A stretch of 64,000 bases of DNA, from assembly GCA_905250025.1 (NCBI GenBank), contig CAJNOJ010000079.1, forward strand, positions 311,597-375,596, written 5' to 3'. How positions within the stretch are numbered: position 1 is the stretch's first letter; every line of letters begins with the position of its first letter. This DNA comes from Adineta ricciae. Taxonomy: Eukaryota; Rotifera; Eurotatoria; Adinetida; Adinetidae. Made by a program: the position numbers and the translations under genes. The notes below the pieces were generated by a model. That model searched no databases. It was not told the origin of the DNA and saw only the letters and a program-made list of their open reading frames with translations. Positions 58,380 through 64,000 of this stretch are shown piece after piece.

Positions 58380-59313
58380 ATGGGACCATTCCGAGGAGGT
58401 GAATAAACATCATGGAACAATGCTTTGTTCAACTGCTTATTTCTTATCTTTAGGACGTGGAGATTCGAGAGGAGGAGGTGGTGGTAGTCGCGGTCGGGGC
58501 GGCGGAGGAGGAGGTTTCCGTGGTCGTGGAGGAGGAGGTGGAGGATTTCGAGGCGGTGGTGGTGGCCGAGGCAATCGAGAGCCCGAAGGTCCTCCTGAAA
58601 GTGTTGTTGGTAAGACCAACAAACTTTGTTCTTGAACCTCGATTACCCATTGATTTGATTTTCATTAGAACTTGGAACATATGCTCATCCATGTGAAAGT
58701 CAACTTGTATGCAAGGCAACAAACGACATGATTCCATATTTCAATGCTGGCGTATTTCTTGAAAATAAACAGCAAATTGGTAAAGTCGATGAAATTCTTG
58801 GTCCAATGAAAGAATATGTATGCGAAAAGGACGTCCCTGACACGAACATATATATATATATACTTTTTTCATTTGTTACTCTAGTGGTTTTCCGTATCAC
58901 TTTTGCAAAATATGAATCCAACTTCGTTCAAAAAGAATGAGAAAGTACGTAGAAAGAGAGAGCGAGAGTGCATGTGTGATAGAGAATACTAAGCATTACC
59001 TTGCAGGTTTTCATTGATCCAAACAAACTGTTACCATTAGCTCGATTTTTACCACGACCACCAGGCACAAAACCAACTGGAGGTCCAGGTGGTGGTGGAA
59101 GAGGTGGTCGAGGAGGAGGCGGCGGCGGTAGAGGTAAGATACGATTCAGAAGACAATATCTTTGATTGATATCGTTCGTATCTAGGAGGATTCCAACGTG
59201 GAGGCCGTGGTGGCGGAGGCCGAGGTGGTGGAGGTGGTTTTCGAGGTCGAGGTGGAAGCGGTGGCAGCCGTGGTGGCGGTGGCTTTCGAGGCGGCCGAGG
59301 ACGTGGAAACTGA
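58380..59313 (+). CDS. GAR1: GAR1, H/ACA snoRNP core protein
   Basis: Nucleolar protein of H/ACA snoRNPs that guide pseudouridylation. Exons are 58380-58398, 58454-58609, 58669-58817, 58885-58944, 59007-59133 and 59186-59313, 212 codons plus stop. An N-terminal Gly/Arg-rich domain ([18 protein letters not shown]) is followed by the Gar1 core: [85 protein letters not shown] second Gly/Arg-rich domain reads to the end. This GAR-core-GAR order is the family architecture. The 60-nt exon 4 was found by phase and by alignment to the family's YFSVKL...SFKK block. Confidence 0.95.
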
Positions 59314-59464
59314 TATTAAAAAAAAAGAATTTGTTTTCGTGTTTTGCCTGTTATTTGTCATTTTTTGTATGACAATAATAATTCTCGTTGTTGTTTTTTT
59401 CTATTAGTTATATACACAAAACAAACAACATGAAACAAAAAAAGACGAAGAATATTTTGTTCAT

Positions 59465-60638
59465 TTAATGTGGGATCGGCTTAGAAAGCACAATGAGTAC
59501 AGCTGAGATAATACGAAGTAAAGTTCCTCCAATGATAATCAGATAATTGCGTTGACCAGATATGTCTTTGAAATAAAAGATCGACCAGAAAATAGCAATT
59601 GTACCAGGCCCAATTGTTATCAATGGAAACGAGATTGTTTGACTGAGAACACTATTAGCAACGAGAAAGCCAGCTTGGGCTATGCCCCACATAATTCCAG
59701 AGAGAATTCCAGGAAAAATACTTGGAACATGAAGGTATGGACGATTACCTTTGTAAGCAATGTAGATGATAAAATAAAACATGGACGAAAAGAAAATGCC
59801 GGAATACATGGCAAAAACATAGTGAAGGCCATTTTTCGAGGCTGATTGATATTGACCGTACGGATGATCTTGTATATAGGTGCTTGGAATGAAAATAAAT
59901 CCGAACAGAACGCCGGCTAGAATAGCAAGGAAGCAACCGATCACACGTAAATACATTTTTGTCGGTGGTGAAGCAGGTGTTGTTATTGTTGTTGTTTCAA
60001 TTAGTGCATCGTTACTTGTCGTTATTACAACGGGTGGCGATGGTTGAAGAATAGGCTGTCGTTCTTCGATATCCACGGAAATTTCTTCCGGCCGAATCGT
60101 TCGTATCGCCAAAAAGACCGCTCCACTGATAGTAGCAATTGCTACACCAATGTAGTTCAAATACGGTTTCTCAACATCCTCTGGAATTAGCCCAAACCAA
60201 CCAAAATGTCCACTTGCCCATCCTACTCAAATGAATCAATAAGACGTAAACTACTCTAACAGTTCACTTACCGATAAGCATATTGGTTGTACACCAAAGT
60301 AACATGGACATTCCGAGACCATTGATGCGAATCACCAAAAGACTGAGAATATTTCCTGTTGTCCATAAAATGCCACCAATTAACACTAGCGGGTAAAATT
60401 GTGGACTTTTGACGAATAAATCGATAACTAGACCAGTGACCCAAATTCCACAACACATAAAAAATTGAAATGATAATCCATCACCGATTGGATATTTGCC
60501 AGCCGGAACGAGATTCGTGCCAAAGAATAGGACAGCAATGATTACAGACAGATAGCCAATCCATAGTGGTGTCGGAGTATCATCAGGTGGACGGCTAGTT
60601 GTTGTATTGAGCGCTGCGATGAGGAGATTTGTTGTCAT
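59465..60638 (-). CDS. TMEM144: TMEM144-type multipass transporter-like protein
   Basis: Member of the drug/metabolite transporter-like TMEM144 family (DUF1632), about ten transmembrane helices. Exons are 60638-60272 and 60225-59465 (46-nt intron), 375 codons plus stop. The N-terminal part has LWIGYLSVIIAVLFFGTNL with PAGKYPIGDGLSFQFFMCC (human: FVPVKKFDTGDGMFFQWV-like), LIGGILWTTGNILSLLVI and MSMLLWCTTNMLI joined to GWASGHFGWFGL. The second half carries LAILAGVLFGFIFIPSTYI, YSGIFFSSMFYFIIYI, LSGIMWGIAQAGFLVAN and FPLITIGPGTIAIFWSIFY. Substrate is unknown; carbohydrate transport is proposed for the family. Its stop faces the GAR1 stop 151 nt away. Confidence 0.9.
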
Positions 60639-60961
60639 ACGCTGGTTTTGATAGAATCACGTGGACTGAAGAAAAGAAGTATTTTTGTTTCTTTTCTGTA
60701 TTTTACCTAGTCAATTTTATGCCGACAGAAAAACATCAAATAGTGAAGGAGATGAAACAAACGTCGCTAATAGATCATTTCCATATACGTATTTACATGT
60801 CGAGTCGTCCTTTATAATGTAGTGAATATCACATTTCATTAATCTAAACGCACAGATAACGAATCAGTTGACTGAAAGTCAGCTTAAATGTAAAAAACGG
60901 AGTGTTTATTTCTCTTTTATCATCACATTCATATTCTGTTCTGTGTCGATTGCACTGTTAG
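60639..60961. promoter_or_regulatory. Divergent promoter region between TMEM144 and the PhyH gene
   Basis: 323 bases between divergent start codons. The right end reads CACTGTTAG directly before the ATG at 60962, an acceptor-like arrangement seen before several other genes here. Confidence 0.4.
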
Positions 60962-61964
60962 ATGGAGTCAGTAAAAAATCCACACCAAGCTCAAGATCAT
61001 TTCGTTCTTCCAGAAAGTAACCAGCCACTGAAAGAACCCACAATAAAACTAACTTCGGAACAAGTCGATTTCTTCAGAACAAATGGATTTTTAAGTATTG
61101 ATCATTTGATTGATGAAAATGAAGTAACATACATTCGTGATCAATATGATAAAGTACGCTCATTTGTTCTTTTTCATCGGAAAAAATTCATTTCTTCTCT
61201 TCTCAGTGGTTTGCAGCGAAACTAGGTCGAGAGCACGGCAATTTCTTTGATTTACTCTCTGAAGATACCGACGATCGAGAAGCGGTTGCACCACAGCTCT
61301 TGTGGCCATCAATCTACGGGAAAACTATGACAGGATTTGATCTATACAGTACACAAATGTATGCCAATGCATATGAAATTTGTAAAAGTTTACTGGGCGA
61401 GGCCACAGAATTCAAAGGAGTATGACGGATGTAAACTTCAAATGTCAATTTTCTTCGATAACATGTCTTCACTAGGATCATGCGATATTGAAACCGCCAT
61501 CAGCCAATTCTTTACCGACTCCATGGCATCAAGATGAGGCTTATTGGGATCCGACACTATCCTACGAATCCGTTGGTGTTTGGGTTGCTCTACAACCTGT
61601 ATCTGTTGAAAACGGTTGTATGCAATTCATTCCGGGTTCACATCGAGCAGGCGATGTGCTTCCACACCACACTCAAAATAACAATCCACGTATACACGGT
61701 TTAGAAGTCGATACTCCTTCCGAATACACGAAAGAAATCGTTGCATGCCCGCTCCCGAGTGGTGGTGCAACATTTCATCACTGTCGTACTTTACATTACA
61801 CGGGCGCTAATGCTTCGGCTGAACCACGTCGTGCCTACACGTTACAATTTCAATGTAATACAACGAAGCGTGAGCAACCGCGATTGAATACCTGGAATGA
61901 AACAAAAACAACAGACCGAGAAAGACGTGCGAAAGAGAGCGGATGGAATCTTCGAGCACCCTAG
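60962..61964 (+). CDS. Phytanoyl-CoA dioxygenase (PhyH) family Fe(II)/2-oxoglutarate oxygenase
   Basis: Non-haem iron dioxygenase. Exons are 60962-61153, 61207-61419 and 61476-61964, 297 codons plus stop. Family blocks: TSEQVDFFRTNGFLSIDHL, TPWHQDEAYWDP with the HxD iron ligands, VGVWVALQPVSVENGCMQF followed by IPGSHRAG, the distal His in FHHCRTLHYTGANAS and the 2-oxoglutarate-binding Arg in EPRRAYTLQF. There is no peroxisomal PTS2-like head and the C-terminus is not a clear PTS1, so a role in phytanate breakdown is not implied. The overall form resembles the broader PhyH-like group found in many animals and bacteria. All catalytic residues are present. Confidence 0.9.
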
Positions 61965-62094
61965 AAATTGATTTCTATTGAACCAAAAATAATAACAAAA
62001 AAAAAAACAGAACTGATCAGCATCATCGTCTTCTTTTGTCTTTTATCATAAAAATAAATGAGAAAACAGATTAAAAAAAATATTCGAGATTATA

Positions 62095-62950
62095 TTAAGC
62101 AAATGAGATGCGAGGTGGCCATTGACCATTCATTAGTTCAGGTTGTTCGAGTTGAAGAATAATATTATCTGCTTCGTCATCACGCGATCGCCAATTGCGA
62201 AGAAATCTTCCAAGTAAAAGAAGAAAAAAAGATTAATAACCTATCTTCTAACTTAGGAATTTATTCAATCTGCTAAGGATTAGCTCACACATGCTTATCT
62301 CATAAGCAAATTACTCATATGTTATTTGAATGTTAAATGTCATTTACATACCGGCGATAAGGAGTGTGATTTCTATGATAATAAATTACACCGATGCCAC
62401 CAACCACTACTACGGTGACAATTAATGCAACGAATAACCACCAACCATGTCGTGATGATGCTACATTGGAAAAGAAAGAAAAAAGAGCTCTTCAATGATG
62501 ATGACGATTATTATTTAGAAGACAGATCGTACATTTTGAGGGCACACTACTACCAACATCGGATGTCGTTAATTCACTGAGAGCAGTTGATGTATTTGAT
62601 AAAATAGTCGATACGGAAGTTCCCACGGCTGAAGTTGTTGTATTATTAGCATTAGCAGTGGTACTGGTCGTAGTCGAAGCAGTAGTAGAAGAATAAGGAG
62701 CGGTAGTAGTCACTGTCGTCGATCCATTTATAAATATAGTATTCTGATTAGTTGTCATCACAGAAATAGGCTTTGTTGTAGTAATATTTCCATTTTCTAG
62801 CGAATCTGAAGAATCGGATTCACAGGAAATCTCTAATAGAAGTAATAGTATGATGAACCCTGCAAATACATTATAAAACCAAGGCTACTTTACATAACTG
62901 ACTAGATGTAACCTACCATGCAACGATGTCGTTTTTACATTTGGATGCAT
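62095..62950 (-). CDS. Mucin-like single-pass membrane protein
   Basis: Exons are 62950-62917, 62859-62533, 62460-62352 and 62206-62095, 193 codons plus stop, with GT-AG introns of 57, 72 and 145 nt. A signal peptide (GFIILLLLLLEIS) is followed by an ectodomain of about 100 residues made largely of Thr, Ser, Asn and Ala (TTVTTTAPYSSTTASTTTS), expected to be heavily O-glycosylated. A transmembrane helix (WWLFVALIVTVVVVGGIGV) and a cytoplasmic tail of about 45 residues rich in charge (NWRSRDDEADNIILQLEQ) complete it. No family is recognised. It is similar in plan to small sialomucins or syndecan-like receptors, but without their motifs. Confidence 0.75.
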
Positions 62951-63881
62951 CGATGTACACGTATAAACAGGTATGTTGCAATATACCGTATGCCTTTTTT
63001 AATATTATCTAGCTTTGTTGTTGTTGCGTGGCTCAAGGAGAATATTGATTGGTTTCTGAAAAACTTTCGAAATGAATAATTTATACTAAAATCATAAATA
63101 TGATTTGAGAAAAACGAGCTCAGTGAAATGGAAAAATGCTTCGACATGATATTTAAATGAGTAAACATAATTGATTGTACATTGTCTGTAGCGATGTTAT
63201 TGGTGATTTGAAAAAAAAATACAAGAGAAAGAAAAAAAAACTGACGAAGAAAATGACACGTTCTTCGGTTTTCTTTTTTTTCTCTCTCTCTCTCTCGTGT
63301 ATGTTTTTTCTTCTTCCCTTTAAAACGCGTCAATGACATCATAGTGATACAGAACTAAAAAGCATCAATGACGATCACAAGCCAAGAGTCGATTTTCCCT
63401 ATGCGCAGTAGTAAATAATTCCTCTTATGACTGTTGAAGAACATTTTGACGTCGTTTGCGTTTAATTCAACTAGTCATCTCTTCATTGTCAATCTCAAAT
63501 GCAAGATGTATTATCTTGACAATGGGATGTAATCATTAGCTTTTGAAAACGAGAATCGATTACAATATATAGACAAAGATATCTGTATTCGGGATCCATC
63601 CTGTCATCGATCATTCAATAAAAAGGCAAACGAAGAAGAAATCCAATAACTTGACAAAAGGAAATCAAAGAAGACACGACTGGCAATTGGCCAATCAAGC
63701 TGATACTTCGGATATATTATAAAAAAAAAAGTCGAAGAAAGAGAGGAGAGAAGAAAAGAACGGATAGAGTACTCCTTTTTTTCTTCTTCTTAGTTGGAAC
63801 GCACAAAGAGAAATGATGATTTATACCGAGCTGAAAATGTGACGCAGTTACGTGATCGAACAAACACAGAATCAACGCAAA
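62951..63881. other. Long upstream region with pyrimidine tracts
   Basis: About 0.93 kb upstream of the mucin-like gene. It contains a TTTTTTTTCTCTCTCTCTCTC tract (split here, about 63275-63296) and A-rich runs. A TATTATAAAAAAAAAA sequence at about 63715-63730 could be a promoter element for a plus-strand gene starting near 63882. No coding sequence supported. Confidence 0.4.
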
Positions 63882-63917
63882 ATGTTGGAACGTACGAACA
63901 ATACTTTAACGGCAAAT
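63882..63917 (+). CDS. Possible first coding exon of a gene running off the window
   Basis: ATG 63882 opens 12 codons (MLERTNNTLTAN) ending exactly before a consensus donor, GTATGTAAAT. The next exon would lie beyond 64000. A TATA-like sequence lies about 160 nt upstream. This is weak evidence and could be chance. Confidence 0.25.
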
Positions 63918-64000
63918 GTATGTAAATTTGATTTCTCGAATAATTATCGGACAGACAAGTGTGAAATAACTAAGAAAAGAGTTTCTTCAACAAGATAATT

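Noticed and set aside
58437..58622. Proline-rich minus-strand ORF
   Set aside because: It is the antisense shadow of the Gly/Arg-rich GAR1 exon.
1..64000. tRNA, rRNA, CRISPR or prophage features
   Set aside because: No convincing T-arm/anticodon-arm pairs, rRNA blocks or regularly spaced repeats were seen by eye. A covariance-model scan would settle tRNAs and small RNAs.

Overview
This window is animal nuclear DNA. Almost every recognisable gene is a conserved metazoan or eukaryotic gene: ISWI, ARID3, GABA-A-type receptor, tetraspanin, RagA, PGAP2, GAR1, EDC4, POMP, SNX3, IVNS1ABP and SLC25A44. The genes are AT-rich and broken by many very short GT-AG introns, mostly 50-60 nt. Gene packing is dense, often with a few hundred bases or less between neighbours. 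This combination, with near-contiguous same-strand gene pairs that carry a 3' splice acceptor just before the downstream ATG, fits a compact invertebrate genome with spliced-leader trans-splicing. A bdelloid rotifer is my best guess, but that is an inference and no species-specific marker was read.

Layout. 1-6 kb: the 3' part of an ISWI/SMARCA5 ATPase, then an ARID3 gene whose 5' exons are missing at a single N. 6-9 kb: a decayed ammonium transporter and a tandem pair of small secreted six-cysteine proteins. 9-17 kb: FBXO25/32, ABHD14, a coiled-coil protein, a calcyphosin-like EF-hand protein, IFRD and POMP. 17-20 kb: gene-poor, with a degenerate gene and a short palindromic element with terminal inverted repeats. 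20-31 kb: a large disordered SAP-domain protein, a rabaptin-FYVE protein with a 9-nt microexon, a long-tailed tetraspanin and a U1-type zinc-finger protein. 31-45 kb: an alpha-1,3-fucosyltransferase, eS24 and URI1 (38 nt apart), an IVNS1ABP-type Kelch protein, a BORCS7-like protein, a GABA-A-type receptor, an orphan Cys-rich membrane protein, a CaMK-like pseudokinase and SLC25A44. 45-64 kb: EDC4, a TMEM179-like protein, RagA, PGAP2, SNX3, a WWE-PARP, GAR1, TMEM144, a PhyH dioxygenase, a mucin-like membrane protein and perhaps the first exon of a further gene.

The genes do not form one pathway. They cover chromatin (ISWI, ARID3, SAP), proteostasis and ribosomes (POMP, URI1, eS24, GAR1, FBXO), endosomes and lysosomes (rabaptin, SNX3, RagA, BORCS7-like), mRNA decay (EDC4), and surface or glycan functions (tetraspanin, fucosyltransferase, PGAP2, mucin-like). 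For most multi-exon models I checked splice phases by hand, and the summed coding lengths are exact multiples of three (ISWI, FBXO, ABHD14, calcyphosin, SAP, tetraspanin, fucosyltransferase, GABA receptor, SLC25A44, PGAP2, SNX3, GAR1, TMEM144, PhyH, mucin-like). The IFRD, EDC4, rabaptin, PARP, RagA, pseudokinase and Kelch models are supported by family similarity, but not every one of their exons was placed exactly. No rRNA, tRNA, CRISPR or prophage feature was seen.
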